DNA of 64,000 nucleotides from Flavobacterium hydatis (GTDB lineage: Bacteria; Bacteroidota; Bacteroidia; Flavobacteriales; Flavobacteriaceae): the NCBI RefSeq assembly GCF_000737695.1, contig NZ_JPRM01000013.1:60758-124757 (forward strand), read 5' to 3'. Below the pieces are notes generated by a model, which did not search any database, had not been told where the DNA came from, and worked only from the letters and a program-made list of their open reading frames with translations. Below, one piece after another: positions 26,591 through 35,836 of this stretch; position 1 is the stretch's first letter, and the number at the start of each line of letters is the position of its first letter. The translations under genes were made by a program, and so were the position numbers.

Positions 26591-28183
26591 ATGAAAACTT
26601 GGTTAGACAGATGGGATCCCGAAGATGAAGCATTTTGGAACTCTACCGGAAGTAAAATTGCATGGAGAACTTTAACAATAACAACACTAACTTTAATATT
26701 ATCATTTGCCTCATGGTTTATGATGAGTGTGATAGCTGTAAAATTACCAGGATTAGGATTTAATTTTTCCAAAGATCAACTTTTTTGGTTAACAGCAATC
26801 CCAGGATTAGCAGCAGGGGTTTTAAGAATCATTCACACTTTTATATTACCCATATACGGAACGCGACATGTAGTATCTTTTGCTACAGCACTTAAATTAA
26901 TTCCTGTAATAGGGATCGGTTTTGCAGTGATGGATATAAATACGCCATTTTGGGTATTTGCAGTATTAGCGTTTACAACAGGTTTTGGTGGAGGAGATTT
27001 CTCTTCTTATATGCCAAGTACAAGTTTGTTTTTCCCTAAAAGACTTAAAGGTACAGCACTAGGGATACAAGCAGGGATAGGAAACTTTGGGGTTTCGGTG
27101 GCACAGTTTGTTACACCACTTATTATAAGTGTTGGTATTTACGGGGCAGCCTCTGTATTTACAAGCATTAACCCTAAAGAAACAGTAAGTGTTTTTGAGA
27201 ATTCAAGTATCGAAAAACAAAAAGAAGTTTTTGGAGCGCTTGATGGCGAAGTACAAACAAAAATATTAGCTAATGTAAAGAAAAACATAATCGACTCGGT
27301 GAGTACAGCTACTCAATCAAGTGATAAAGTAGTTATTTTTACTTCATTGCCTGTAAAAGCTAAAGCTAAGGCCATTGCAAATGCAAATCCAAAATTGGCA
27401 GAGAAAATATTAAATGATATTAAGCCAGATAATACTGCGGTTAAAAACACCGAAATTTATTTACAATCGGCTGCATTTTGGTTTGCTCCTTTCTTAATAT
27501 TATTGTCTATTTTAAGTTGGTATTATTTAAGAAGCATACCAATGAAAGCTTCGATAAAAGAACAATTGGATATTTTCTCTAATAAACATACTTGGTATTG
27601 TACGATTACTTACGTAATGACTTTTGGAACATTTGCAGGTTTATCTGCGGCATTTCCTTTAATGATTAAATTCTTGTATGGAGATTTTCATAACGCACCA
27701 GATCCATTAGTATATGCTTTTTACGGTCCTCTTATCGGGTCAGCGAGCCGAATTATCTTTGGGTTTGTAGCCGATAAAGTAGGTGGAGCTATACTTACTA
27801 CAATTACAGGTTTAGGAATTTTGGCAGGAGCAATTATATTAGTTACAGAAGGATTAGTAGCGCCAACAAGTATGGATCAATTTCCTCTTTTTGTAGCGGT
27901 AATTCTAGCAATGTTCTTCTTTACCGGAATTGGAAATGCAGGTACGTTTAGACAATACCCAATTATTTTTGCCGAAAATCAACGTCAGGCAGCTGGAGTT
28001 ATTGGTTGGACAGCAGCAATTGCAGCATTTGGACCATTTATTTTCTCTAAATTAATAGGAAATAATCTTTCGGCTAATGGTACTGTAAATCAATTTTTTA
28101 TAGGTGTTGCTGTTTTCTCTGTATTGGCTACAGGTATAAATTGGTGGTTCTACAATCGTAAAGGTTGTGAGAAACCGAGTTAA
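26591..28183 (+). CDS. Nitrate/nitrite MFS transporter, NarK type (second copy)
   Basis: 530 residues with about 12 membrane segments. The substrate arginines are likely in AAGVLRIIHTF and IGSASRIIFGF. NNP signatures are GIGNFGVSVAQFVTPLII and GIGNAGTFRQYPIIF. Residues about 195-295 are a soluble, Lys/Ala-rich loop between the two halves (VFGALDGEVQTKILANVKK, KAKAKAIANANPKLAEKIL), longer than usual. Tandem NarK copies with different affinities or modes (symport and antiport) are known in other bacteria, where they can even be fused. It is in operon with the genes on either side (20 and 28 base gaps). Confidence 0.9.
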   Translation: MKTWLDRWDPEDEAFWNSTGSKIAWRTLTITTLTLILSFASWFMMSVIAVKLPGLGFNFSKDQLFWLTAIPGLAAGVLRIIHTFILPIYGTRHVVSFATALKLIPVIGIGFAVMDINTPFWVFAVLAFTTGFGGGDFSSYMPSTSLFFPKRLKGTALGIQAGIGNFGVSVAQFVTPLIISVGIYGAASVFTSINPKETVSVFENSSIEKQKEVFGALDGEVQTKILANVKKNIIDSVSTATQSSDKVVIFTSLPVKAKAKAIANANPKLAEKILNDIKPDNTAVKNTEIYLQSAAFWFAPFLILLSILSWYYLRSIPMKASIKEQLDIFSNKHTWYCTITYVMTFGTFAGLSAAFPLMIKFLYGDFHNAPDPLVYAFYGPLIGSASRIIFGFVADKVGGAILTTITGLGILAGAIILVTEGLVAPTSMDQFPLFVAVILAMFFFTGIGNAGTFRQYPIIFAENQRQAAGVIGWTAAIAAFGPFIFSKLIGNNLSANGTVNQFFIGVAVFSVLATGINWWFYNRKGCEKPS

Positions 28184-28211
28184 TAAGTAATTCATTAAAT
28201 TAAAATTAAAG

Positions 28212-29264
28212 ATGAAAAATAAAACCTTTAATACCAAAGCTTTGCTTGTAGCGACTTTAGTGTCTGCATTGACTATTGTGCTTGTGTTTTACGGGTCGAG
28301 GCAATTGCAAAACTTTGATGCCGCACTAGTAACTTATTTATTCGGGACAGTATTCGCTTTCTTCGGAATCGTATATCGTTATTCAGTTTGGTTGCAACGT
28401 CCACCAACATGGATGTATTTTAAACGAAGCATCAAGTTTTTATTTACAGGAAAAATATTCTCTCATTTATGGTTTTTAGGAAAAGAATCTGTAGAGAATA
28501 TTGTGGTTCAAAAATTTATTTATCCAAGAAGTAAATACCGCTGGATAGCTCACTTTTGTATTGCATTAGGTTGTATGTCGGCATTTGCAATAACAATTCC
28601 GCTTACGTTCGGATGGATACATTTTACCTTGGCTCCAGATTCAATCTCAATTTATGAAGCTCATTTCTTTGGGTTTAAAATGATGGATTTTAAGATAGGA
28701 TCATTTATGGCATTTATGATTTTTCATGCTTTAAACTGGTCATCTTGGTTAGTAATAATTGGATCCGTTTATTATTTAAGAAGACGATTAACAAATCCAG
28801 GTTTAATAGCAACACAATCTTTTGAAGGTGATTTATTGCCACTTATTTTACTAATTGCAATATCAGTTACAGGATTATGTCTTACCTATTCGTATCAATT
28901 CATGAAAGGGTTTGCGTTTGATTTCCTAGCTGTAATTCATGCCGTAACAGTAATTATGTTCTTAATATGGATTCCCTTTGGGAAATTCTTTCATATCATT
29001 CAGCGACCAGCCCAGATAGGGGCACATATTTATAAAAAAGAAGGTATGAAAATGGGAATGGCAGTTTGTCCGCATACAGGAGAAAAATTTGCAACTCAAT
29101 TGCATATTAATGATTTAAAGATTGTTACCGAAGAATTAGGATTTGATTTTACACACGAAGATGGAACTTCACACCTTGATTTAAGCCCAGAAGGGAAAAG
29201 ATCTCGTTTAGCACAAGCACATTTAAAAGCAAGATTAGAAAGTGGCGGAAGCTTATTTGGATAA
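28212..29264 (+). CDS. Cytochrome b/NarI-like membrane protein of the nitrate reductase cluster
   Basis: 350 residues with about six membrane segments (roughly 11-31, 38-60, 108-135, 160-185, 207-230, 235-260) and a soluble C-terminal domain of about 75 residues. Histidines within or at the ends of segments (RWIAHFCIALG, FMIFHALNWSSW, LAVIHAVTVIMF, GKFFHIIQRP) are placed as possible b-haem ligands, and PFGKFFHII resembles the end of NarI/HdrE-type subunits. It sits between the transporters and the catalytic subunit. The likely role is quinol oxidation or electron transfer across the membrane for the reductase. I could not assign it to one named family. Confidence 0.7.
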   Translation: MKNKTFNTKALLVATLVSALTIVLVFYGSRQLQNFDAALVTYLFGTVFAFFGIVYRYSVWLQRPPTWMYFKRSIKFLFTGKIFSHLWFLGKESVENIVVQKFIYPRSKYRWIAHFCIALGCMSAFAITIPLTFGWIHFTLAPDSISIYEAHFFGFKMMDFKIGSFMAFMIFHALNWSSWLVIIGSVYYLRRRLTNPGLIATQSFEGDLLPLILLIAISVTGLCLTYSYQFMKGFAFDFLAVIHAVTVIMFLIWIPFGKFFHIIQRPAQIGAHIYKKEGMKMGMAVCPHTGEKFATQLHINDLKIVTEELGFDFTHEDGTSHLDLSPEGKRSRLAQAHLKARLESGGSLFG

Positions 29265-29341
29265 TTTTTAAAAGTACACAGTCACAGTTTTTAGTTACAG
29301 TTTAGAACTTTAAACTTTAAACAAAACAAACAAAGAAAAAG

Positions 29342-31558
29342 ATGGCAAAATTACCTGTATCAACCGAAAAAATAATTGAAGATTTTGGACCGCATTTAAA
29401 TTATGCACCCAAAGATGGTTACGAAGGTAGAGATGAACCAGATGAAGTGGTAAAAACACATTGTTGTTTTTGCGGAATGCAATGTGGGATTCAATTATTA
29501 GTAAAAGAAAATAAAGTAGTAGGTTTCGAACCTTGGATGGAATTTCCTTTTAACGAAGGACGTTTGTGTCCAAAAGGAGTACAACGCTATTTACAAAATA
29601 ATCATCCCGACCGACTTTTAAGCCCTTTAAAGAGAGTAGAAGGAAAAGGTTTCGAGAAAACGACTTGGGATGAAGCAATGGATAAAACCGTATCTGAAAT
29701 AAAAAGAATTCAGGAAAAATATGGCAAGCATGCTTTCTCTATGTTATCTGGAGTATCACTTTCTAACGAAAAAAGTTATTTGGTAGGGAAGTTTGCGCGT
29801 GTAGCGTTAAAAACCAGAAATCTAGATTATAACGGAAGACTTTGTATGGTAAGTGCAGGAGCAGGAAATAAAAAAGCTTTTGGATTAGACCGCGCTTCAA
29901 ATAATTATTCTGACTTAGAATATGCCGAAGTAATTATTGTAAGTGGTGCAAACATTAGCGAAACCTTCCCAACATTAACCCATTGGATCTGGAAAGCCAG
30001 AGATAGAGGAGCTAAACTTATAGTTATAGATCCTAGAATGATTCCGTTGGCAAGAACAGCAGATATTCATTTAGATATAAAACCAGGAACCGATTCGGCA
30101 TTGTACGGAGCGATGTTAAAATATCTAGTAGATCACGATATGCTTGATCATGATTTTATAGATAATTATACATCAGGTTTTCAAGAAACAATCGATGCTG
30201 TAAAAGATTATACCCTAGAGTGGGCAGAAGAGATTACAGGAATTGATAAAAATAAAATTAAAGCTGCTGCAGAATTATGGGGTAAAGCCAAAACGAGCTT
30301 TTTGCTTCACGCACGCGGAATCGAACAACATACAAAAGGAGTTGATAATGTAGTAGGCTGTATCAACTTAGTTCTGGCAACAGGAAGACTTGGTAAACCT
30401 TATTGCGGATACGGAACAATAACCGGACAAGGAAACGGACAAGGAGGAAGAGAGCATGGTCATAAGTGCGATCAACTACCAGGAAATAGAGATATTGAAA
30501 ATCCGGAACATCGTAAATACATATCGCAAGTTTGGGGAATCGATGAAAAAGATATGCCAGGAAAAGGGCTGTCGGCTTACGAAATCATTGATGCTATACA
30601 TAGAGGAGAAATCAAAGGATTACTTTCTATTTGTTTTAATCCGTTAGTATCATTACCAAACAATAGTTATGTAAGAGAAGCACTTGAAAAATTAGAGTTT
30701 TATGTTTGTATTGATTTCTTCTTGAATGAAACAGCCCGTCATGCGGATATTGTTCTTGCAGGATCATTGCAAGAAGAAGAAGAAGGAACAACTACATCGG
30801 CAGAAGGACGAGTAATCCGAATTCGCCAAGCTGTAACTCCTCCGGGAGATGCAAGAACAGATACTTCTATTTTCTTAGAATTGGCAAAAAGACTAGGTGA
30901 AGAAGATAAGTTTACTTATGAAAATAGTGAAGCTATTTTTAATGAACTTCGAGTTGCCTCAAAAGGTGGAACAGCAGATTATTTTGGAATATCTTATAAA
31001 AAGATAGAAGATAATATGGGCGTTTTCTGGCCTTGTCCAACAGATGATCATCCGGGAACACCTAGATTATGGGAAGATAAAGTATTTTGTACTCCAGATA
31101 AGAAAGCCCATTTTAATCCAGCTCCTTACAGATTACCTAGTGAAGTTACAGACGAGAAATATCCTATAACACTTACTACAGGACGTGTTGTTTCTCAATA
31201 TTTAAGCGGAACACAAACACGACGTATAGGTAAACTAGTAGATCAGTTTCCAGAACCAATGGTAGAGATTCATCCAGAATTAGCTTTGAAATACGGAATT
31301 AAACAACGCGAATTAGTACGAGTTGAAACCCGAAGAGGTGAAGGTATTTTTCCAGCAAACATTGTGGAGACTATCCGAAAAGATACCGTTTTTATACCTT
31401 ACCACTGGCCGGGAATAAAATCGGCAAATCAATTAACAATCGGAACATTAGATCCGGTTTCTAAAATGCCAGAATTTAAAGTTTGTGCCTGCTTATTGGA
31501 TCCGCAAGGAACAATTGCACCACCATCTACAGAATCTGAAGCTTATGCAAGTATTTAA
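29342..31558 (+). CDS. Molybdopterin oxidoreductase, nitrate reductase catalytic subunit (NasA/NapA type)
   Basis: 738 residues. The N-terminal [4Fe-4S] motif is C41-x2-C44-x3-C48-x27-C76. The segment [20 protein letters not shown] puts Cys168 where the molybdenum-ligating Cys of periplasmic and assimilatory nitrate reductases lies. The C-terminal part has [17 protein letters not shown] and [16 protein letters not shown], the molydopterin dinucleotide-binding end. There is no Tat signal, so it should work in the cytoplasm, in line with the NarK importers upstream. The absence of a C-terminal [2Fe-2S] domain separates it from NasA of Klebsiella. Formate dehydrogenase is an alternative of the same fold, but the neighbours favour nitrate. 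Confidence 0.88.
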   Translation: MAKLPVSTEKIIEDFGPHLNYAPKDGYEGRDEPDEVVKTHCCFCGMQCGIQLLVKENKVVGFEPWMEFPFNEGRLCPKGVQRYLQNNHPDRLLSPLKRVEGKGFEKTTWDEAMDKTVSEIKRIQEKYGKHAFSMLSGVSLSNEKSYLVGKFARVALKTRNLDYNGRLCMVSAGAGNKKAFGLDRASNNYSDLEYAEVIIVSGANISETFPTLTHWIWKARDRGAKLIVIDPRMIPLARTADIHLDIKPGTDSALYGAMLKYLVDHDMLDHDFIDNYTSGFQETIDAVKDYTLEWAEEITGIDKNKIKAAAELWGKAKTSFLLHARGIEQHTKGVDNVVGCINLVLATGRLGKPYCGYGTITGQGNGQGGREHGHKCDQLPGNRDIENPEHRKYISQVWGIDEKDMPGKGLSAYEIIDAIHRGEIKGLLSICFNPLVSLPNNSYVREALEKLEFYVCIDFFLNETARHADIVLAGSLQEEEEGTTTSAEGRVIRIRQAVTPPGDARTDTSIFLELAKRLGEEDKFTYENSEAIFNELRVASKGGTADYFGISYKKIEDNMGVFWPCPTDDHPGTPRLWEDKVFCTPDKKAHFNPAPYRLPSEVTDEKYPITLTTGRVVSQYLSGTQTRRIGKLVDQFPEPMVEIHPELALKYGIKQRELVRVETRRGEGIFPANIVETIRKDTVFIPYHWPGIKSANQLTIGTLDPVSKMPEFKVCACLLDPQGTIAPPSTESEAYASI

Positions 31559-31575
31559 TCTATAAAAACGTGACT

Positions 31576-32145
31576 ATGAACCAAACTAATTTTAATACAA
31601 ATGAAGAGTTTTTTGTAGATCTGCAGCGTTGTATAGGTTGTAAGGCTTGCGAAATGGCTTGTGCAGAATGCGAAACTAATGGACAAGAAACATTAATCAG
31701 CGTGAATTATGTCGAGCGTTCTTCAACTATTCAAACTACAGTACAAGTTTGTATGCATTGTGAAGATCCAGTATGTGCTAATGTATGTCCTGCTGATGCA
31801 ATCTCGCAAGATGAATTCGGAATCGTTCATACTGCCAATACCGAAAGATGTATAGGTTGCTCAAACTGCGTTATGGCATGTCCGTTTGGAGTGCCTAAAA
31901 AGATGGAAGAGTACGACTTAATGATGAAATGTACCATGTGTTATGACAGAACAAGCGTGGGTAAAAAACCAATGTGTGCAACTGTTTGCCCAAGTGGAGC
32001 TTTGTTTTACGGAACAAGAGCCGAAATTGAGGAAATGAGACCTAATAGTACACCAATCAATACATTCATCTTCGGAAAAGAAGTAGTAAATACCAAAGTA
32101 AACATTATGATGCCTAAAGGCAGTAATGAATTAAGAATATATTAA
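31576..32145 (+). CDS. Four-cluster [4Fe-4S] ferredoxin subunit (NrfC/DmsB type)
   Basis: 189 residues from the ATG at 31576 (a GTG two codons upstream is also possible). Four Cys motifs are visible: CIGCKACEMAC, CMHCEDPVCANVCP, CIGCSNCVMACPFG and CTMCYDR...CATVCP, the pattern of the electron-transfer subunits of molybdopterin enzymes. It has no signal peptide, so it probably pairs with the cytoplasmic catalytic subunit encoded 17 bases upstream and hands electrons from the membrane subunit to it. Confidence 0.92.
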   Translation: MNQTNFNTNEEFFVDLQRCIGCKACEMACAECETNGQETLISVNYVERSSTIQTTVQVCMHCEDPVCANVCPADAISQDEFGIVHTANTERCIGCSNCVMACPFGVPKKMEEYDLMMKCTMCYDRTSVGKKPMCATVCPSGALFYGTRAEIEEMRPNSTPINTFIFGKEVVNTKVNIMMPKGSNELRIY

Positions 32146-32156
32146 ATCTAAAATCC

Positions 32157-32669
32157 ATGTCAAAAGAAGATAATTTAAATCAAAACTGGAAAAAAGATTT
32201 CCCAATAAAAAAGCAAGAATCTACTCAGGTAAGTCGACGTGATTTTGCTAAATTCCTAACTTTTGTTTCTGGCGGATTAATGGTCGGAAGCGGATTTGTT
32301 GCCGCCAAAGCTTATCTGTTACCAAAAGATGGAGTACAAGGAGAACATTTTATTTGCAATAAAGATGAAGTTCCTGTAGGAGGAACAAGAGGATTTGTAA
32401 TAGAAGGAAGTACAGTACCCTATATTTTGATACATCTGGAAAATGGAGATTTCAAGGCATACGAACAAAAATGTACTCACTTGTCTTGTTCCGTATTTTA
32501 CAAACCAGGTACAGGAATAATTCATTGTCCTTGTCATGAAGGCTCATTTGATGCTGCCACTGGAGATGTAATTTCTGGACCTCCACCAAGAGCATTGCCT
32601 AAATTAGAAGTGTTTTTTAAAGACAAAGGTGTTTTTGTAAAAGAATTTGTAGAACAGAAAGAAAGCTAG
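32157..32669 (+). CDS. Rieske [2Fe-2S] protein with Tat signal
   Basis: 170 residues. The N-terminal SRRDFAKF (26-33) followed by a hydrophobic stretch (LTFVSGGLMVGSGFVAAKAYL) is a Tat signal that may stay as a membrane anchor. The Rieske ligands are C106, H108, C124 and H127 in CTHLSC and CPCHEGSFD, and C111/C126 can make the conserved disulfide. It is encoded 11 bases after the ferredoxin. A periplasmic Rieske centre together with a cytoplasmic nitrate reductase and a cytochrome-b-like protein suggests a quinol-oxidising module resembling a bc complex. Confidence 0.9.
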   Translation: MSKEDNLNQNWKKDFPIKKQESTQVSRRDFAKFLTFVSGGLMVGSGFVAAKAYLLPKDGVQGEHFICNKDEVPVGGTRGFVIEGSTVPYILIHLENGDFKAYEQKCTHLSCSVFYKPGTGIIHCPCHEGSFDAATGDVISGPPPRALPKLEVFFKDKGVFVKEFVEQKES

Positions 32670-32693
32670 AACAATCCTAAAACAATAGTAGTT

Positions 32694-32942
32694 ATGAGTA
32701 CTTTTAGAAGAAGTCAGAATCGAGCCAACCCAAATAAGTTGAACAATATACTTTCGACATTAATTTTTATTTTAATCTTAAATGTTAGTATCCAAATTTG
32801 GTTGTTATATGCTTCCCTAAACAACGCATTGGATAATAACACCGAAATATTATTGCCTGCATTTATAGCTTCTGCTGTATTGTTTTTAATTGGTTTTTCA
32901 TGGTTGTATTATTTACCACAAGGAAACTTTAAAAAGAAATAG
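32694..32942 (+). CDS. Small two-helix membrane protein of the nitrate cluster
   Basis: 82 residues: a short basic start (FRRSQNRANPNKLNN), a first membrane helix (about 19-42, TLIFILILNVSIQIWLLYA) and a second (about 53-75, LLPAFIASAVLFLIGFSWLYY). It is the last gene of the nitrate operon, 24 bases after the Rieske gene. It could help anchor or assemble the complex. It may correspond to DUF6755, but this is from memory of similar small proteins and not certain. Confidence 0.72.
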   Translation: MSTFRRSQNRANPNKLNNILSTLIFILILNVSIQIWLLYASLNNALDNNTEILLPAFIASAVLFLIGFSWLYYLPQGNFKKK

Positions 32943-32967
32943 TTTTAAACTCACCATATTAATTGCT

Positions 32968-33016
32968 CACAACGCAGACCTTTGTCAAAGTATAGAACTT
33001 AGACAAAGGTTGTGTT
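32968..33016. repeat. ACCTTTGTC/GACAAAGGT hairpin repeat, copy 1
   Basis: Inverted arms ACCTTTGTC (32978-32986) and GACAAAGGT (33002-33010) around AAAGTATAGAACTTA, with the outer flanks CACAAC and GTTGTG also partly complementary. A longer, perfect copy is at 40808-40840, on the other side of the Moco genes. It may terminate the nitrate operon. Confidence 0.65.
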
Positions 33017-33113
33017 GATTTTGAATACAGTATGTAACGAATTAAGCTTAAATTTATACTCCTTAAGTTTTTTTGAATTTAGTAATGATTTTTACTAGAT
33101 AAAAACATTTGTA

Positions 33114-33131
33114 ATAAGTATTTTTACTTAT
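33114..33131 (+). promoter_or_regulatory. Palindrome ATAAGTA-TTTT-TACTTAT before moeA
   Basis: Perfect 7+7 inverted repeat ending 14 bases before the moeA ATG. It could be an operator or a leader hairpin; no classic Moco riboswitch is recognised. Confidence 0.4.
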
Positions 33132-33145
33132 ATAAAATATCCACC

Positions 33146-34318
33146 ATGATTCAAGTAGATAAAGCCTTATCAATTATTGCAGACAATAGCATTAAGATGC
33201 CAGTACGTAAAATAAAAGTGAGTAAATCACTTGGTTATATACTTGCCGAAACAGTTTATGCACCTATTGCAATGCCTCCATTTCGTCAATCGGCAATGGA
33301 TGGTTATGCCTTTACACATTCAGAAAACAAACAATATAATGTAGTTGGTATTTCGCAAGCAGGAGATAATGATAAGCATAAAATCAAAGCAAATCAGGCA
33401 ATACGAATTTTTACAGGAGCATTTGTTCCCGATTCTGTTGATACCGTAGTAGTGCAAGAGCATGTTACTGTTAATGGAGATTCGATTACGATAGATAAAA
33501 TACCAGCGCCTAATACAAATGTAAGAGCAAGAGGCGAACAGGTTAATGAAGGCGATATCATGCTCGAAAAAGATACGCTATTAACTCCGGCAGGAATTGG
33601 CTTTTTAGCTTGTTTAGGAATTACAGAAGTTAACGTATATAGCAAACCAAAAGTAGCTATTCTAGTTACTGGAAATGAATTAGTACAACCTGGGAAGAAA
33701 TTAAAATTAGGTAAGATTTTCGAGAGTAATTCAGTTATGTTGCAAGCTGCTCTTGAAACTGCAGGAATTAAAAAAGTAAAAGTTTTTAGAGTAAAAGATA
33801 ATTTAAAAGCGACTAAAAAAGTATTGAAAAAGCTTTTAGAGAAATACGATATGATTCTTGTTTCAGGAGGAATTTCGGTTGGGGATTATGATTTTGTTAA
33901 AGAAGCTTTATTAAAAAATGGAGTAGACGAATTATTTTATAAAATAAATCAAAAGCCAGGAAAACCATTGTTCTTTGGAAATAAAGAAGAAAAATTAGTT
34001 TTTGCATTACCCGGAAATCCAGCGTCGTCGCTTACCAGTTTTTATGTGTATGTTTTACCAGCATTAAAAAAGATGATGGGATTTGAAGAAATACATTTAA
34101 AAAGAATTGTTAGAAAACTAAGTACAGCAGTAATCAATACTACAGGGAAAACATTATTTTTAAAAGCACTATACAATGAAACCCATGTAAGTGTATTAGA
34201 TAGTCAGAGTTCGGCAATGTTGAACACTTTTGCAACAGCAAATTCCTTACTTTTTGTACCTTACGACAGTACAGAAATTAAAAAAGATGAAGATGTAATT
34301 TTATTACCATTAGATTAA
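33146..34318 (+). CDS. moeA: Molybdopterin molybdotransferase
   Basis: 390 residues. MPPFRQSAMDGYAF near residue 45, RIFTGAFVPDSVDTVVVQEHV, RARGEQVNEGD, VSGGISVGDYDFV and FALPGNPASSL are MoeA signatures. The enzyme inserts molybdate into adenylylated molybdopterin. It is the first gene of the Moco group, 203 bases after the nitrate operon. The Moco product is needed by the reductase encoded at 29-31.5 kb. Confidence 0.96.
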   Translation: MIQVDKALSIIADNSIKMPVRKIKVSKSLGYILAETVYAPIAMPPFRQSAMDGYAFTHSENKQYNVVGISQAGDNDKHKIKANQAIRIFTGAFVPDSVDTVVVQEHVTVNGDSITIDKIPAPNTNVRARGEQVNEGDIMLEKDTLLTPAGIGFLACLGITEVNVYSKPKVAILVTGNELVQPGKKLKLGKIFESNSVMLQAALETAGIKKVKVFRVKDNLKATKKVLKKLLEKYDMILVSGGISVGDYDFVKEALLKNGVDELFYKINQKPGKPLFFGNKEEKLVFALPGNPASSLTSFYVYVLPALKKMMGFEEIHLKRIVRKLSTAVINTTGKTLFLKALYNETHVSVLDSQSSAMLNTFATANSLLFVPYDSTEIKKDEDVILLPLD

Positions 34319-34326
34319 GTATAATT

Positions 34327-35073
34327 ATGAACATATTAACGACCGAAAATTTAATCATTTTTAGCATTGCACTTGTAGTAATTGCTTTTTTATACTCAAG
34401 TGTAGGGCATGGCGGAGCTTCAGGATATTTGGCACTAATGGCAATTTTTGCATTCCCGATTGGTATAATGAAACCTTCGGCATTATTACTTAATTTGTTT
34501 GTGTCCAGTATATCTTTCTTCTTTTATTATAAGATGAATTATTTTAAACCCAAGCTCTTTTATCCTTTTGCAATAGCATCAATTCCAGCAGCTTTTATAG
34601 GAGGATTTGTAACATTAGATAGTACGGTTTACAAAGTAATATTAGGATTGGTTTTAGTATTTGCGGCATTTAGATTATTTGGTTTTTTTAATTTTAAAGA
34701 AAAAGAAGCTGTTGTAATAAAACTTCCTTTTGCATTAGCATTAGGTTTCGGAATAGGATTATTGTCTGGAATGTTAGGAATCGGAGGTGGAATTATATTA
34801 AGTCCGATTTTATTATTTTTAGGATGGGCATCAGTTAAAGAGTCTGCAGCGGTTTCAAGTCTATTTATTTTCGTAAATTCACTAGCCGGAATAACAGGTT
34901 ATTTTTTAGGAGGAAAAACCATTCCGATAGATAGTTTTTATTTAGTACCAATTGCGGTTTTCGGAGGAATCTTAGGCGGTTATTACGGAAGTGGATATTT
35001 CTCTAATAAAACATTAAAATATGTTTTAGGAGTAGTTATTCTGCTGGCAAGCGTAAAATTGATATTTCCATAG
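34327..35073 (+). CDS. TauE/SafE family permease
   Basis: 248 residues, about eight membrane segments. VGHGGASGYLALMAIF near the N-terminus and LLSGMLGIGGGIILSPILLFLGW in the middle are the repeated TauE/SafE motifs. Members export sulfite or sulfonates or carry other anions. It starts 8 bases after moeA, inside the Moco operon, so a role with molybdate, nitrite or sulfite is suggested by context only. Confidence 0.9.
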   Translation: MNILTTENLIIFSIALVVIAFLYSSVGHGGASGYLALMAIFAFPIGIMKPSALLLNLFVSSISFFFYYKMNYFKPKLFYPFAIASIPAAFIGGFVTLDSTVYKVILGLVLVFAAFRLFGFFNFKEKEAVVIKLPFALALGFGIGLLSGMLGIGGGIILSPILLFLGWASVKESAAVSSLFIFVNSLAGITGYFLGGKTIPIDSFYLVPIAVFGGILGGYYGSGYFSNKTLKYVLGVVILLASVKLIFP

Positions 35074-35254
35074 ATTAACAAAAAATATTTAACACATAGA
35101 AACATAGATTTAAATTTGAAAGAAGATTAAACAGATAATACATTATTTTCACATAGCTATGTGTACTCATGCAAAGTGAAACTTCTTTTAGAGTTTCAGA
35201 AACTATGTGGCTATGCGTTAAAAAGAAAAAGATTTAATTTATAAATAGTTTGAT
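35074..35254. repeat. Imperfect inverted repeat with CACATAG/CTATGTG units
   Basis: AACACATAGAAACATAG at about 35089-35106 and CTATGTGGCTATGCGTT at about 35204-35220 form an inverted pair around an inner CACATAGCTATGTG palindrome at 35151-35164. A dispersed element in the gap between the permease and mobA; no gene is seen. Confidence 0.5.
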
Positions 35255-35836
35255 ATGAAAGATCTGGCAGTTTTTATTCTATGTGGAGGAAAAAGTTCCC
35301 GGATGCAATCTGAGAAAGGATTAGTATTGTTTAAAGGCAAACCTTTTATAGAACATATCATTCAGGCTATTTTGCCTATTACAAACAACATATACTTAGT
35401 TACAAATGGAAATGATTATGACTATTTGGAATATAAGAAAATAGGTGATATCGAAATTGACAAAGGACCTTTAGGCGGAATTTATACCGCTTTGTACTAT
35501 TCAGAAAGTGAATTTAGTATGATTTTGAGTTGCGACATTCCTTTGATATCTACCGAATTATTGGCTGAGTTAATCGAGAAACATGATGAAGAAGCAGCGA
35601 TTACTGTCTTATCATCAGAGAGCAGAATGCATCCTTTGATTGGGATTTATGCTAAGAAGAATCTTTCGGTTATAAAAGAAGCAATTGACCAAGGAGATTT
35701 GAAATTAATGAATCTGATTGCCAAAGTGCCACATCAAATTATAACTTTCGACGAAAGTCAAAGTCTTAATTTTACCAATATAAATTCGCCGGACGAATTA
35801 AATGATCTTAATGCCAATCTAAATACAATGTTATGA
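35255..35836 (+). CDS. mobA: Molybdenum cofactor guanylyltransferase
   Basis: 193 residues. The N-terminal VFILCGGKSSRMQSEKGLVLFKGKPFIEHI is the nucleotide-binding loop of MobA, and GPLGGIYTALYYSE and LSCDIPLIS follow. It makes the guanine dinucleotide form (MGD), consistent with a NapA/NasA-type reductase. Its stop overlaps the cobA start by four bases (ATGA). Confidence 0.93.
   Translation: MKDLAVFILCGGKSSRMQSEKGLVLFKGKPFIEHIIQAILPITNNIYLVTNGNDYDYLEYKKIGDIEIDKGPLGGIYTALYYSESEFSMILSCDIPLISTELLAELIEKHDEEAAITVLSSESRMHPLIGIYAKKNLSVIKEAIDQGDLKLMNLIAKVPHQIITFDESQSLNFTNINSPDELNDLNANLNTML

Noticed and set aside
33114..33131. Moco riboswitch before moeA
   Set aside because: The space between the upstream hairpin and the ATG is too short, and the known multi-helix pattern is not visible.
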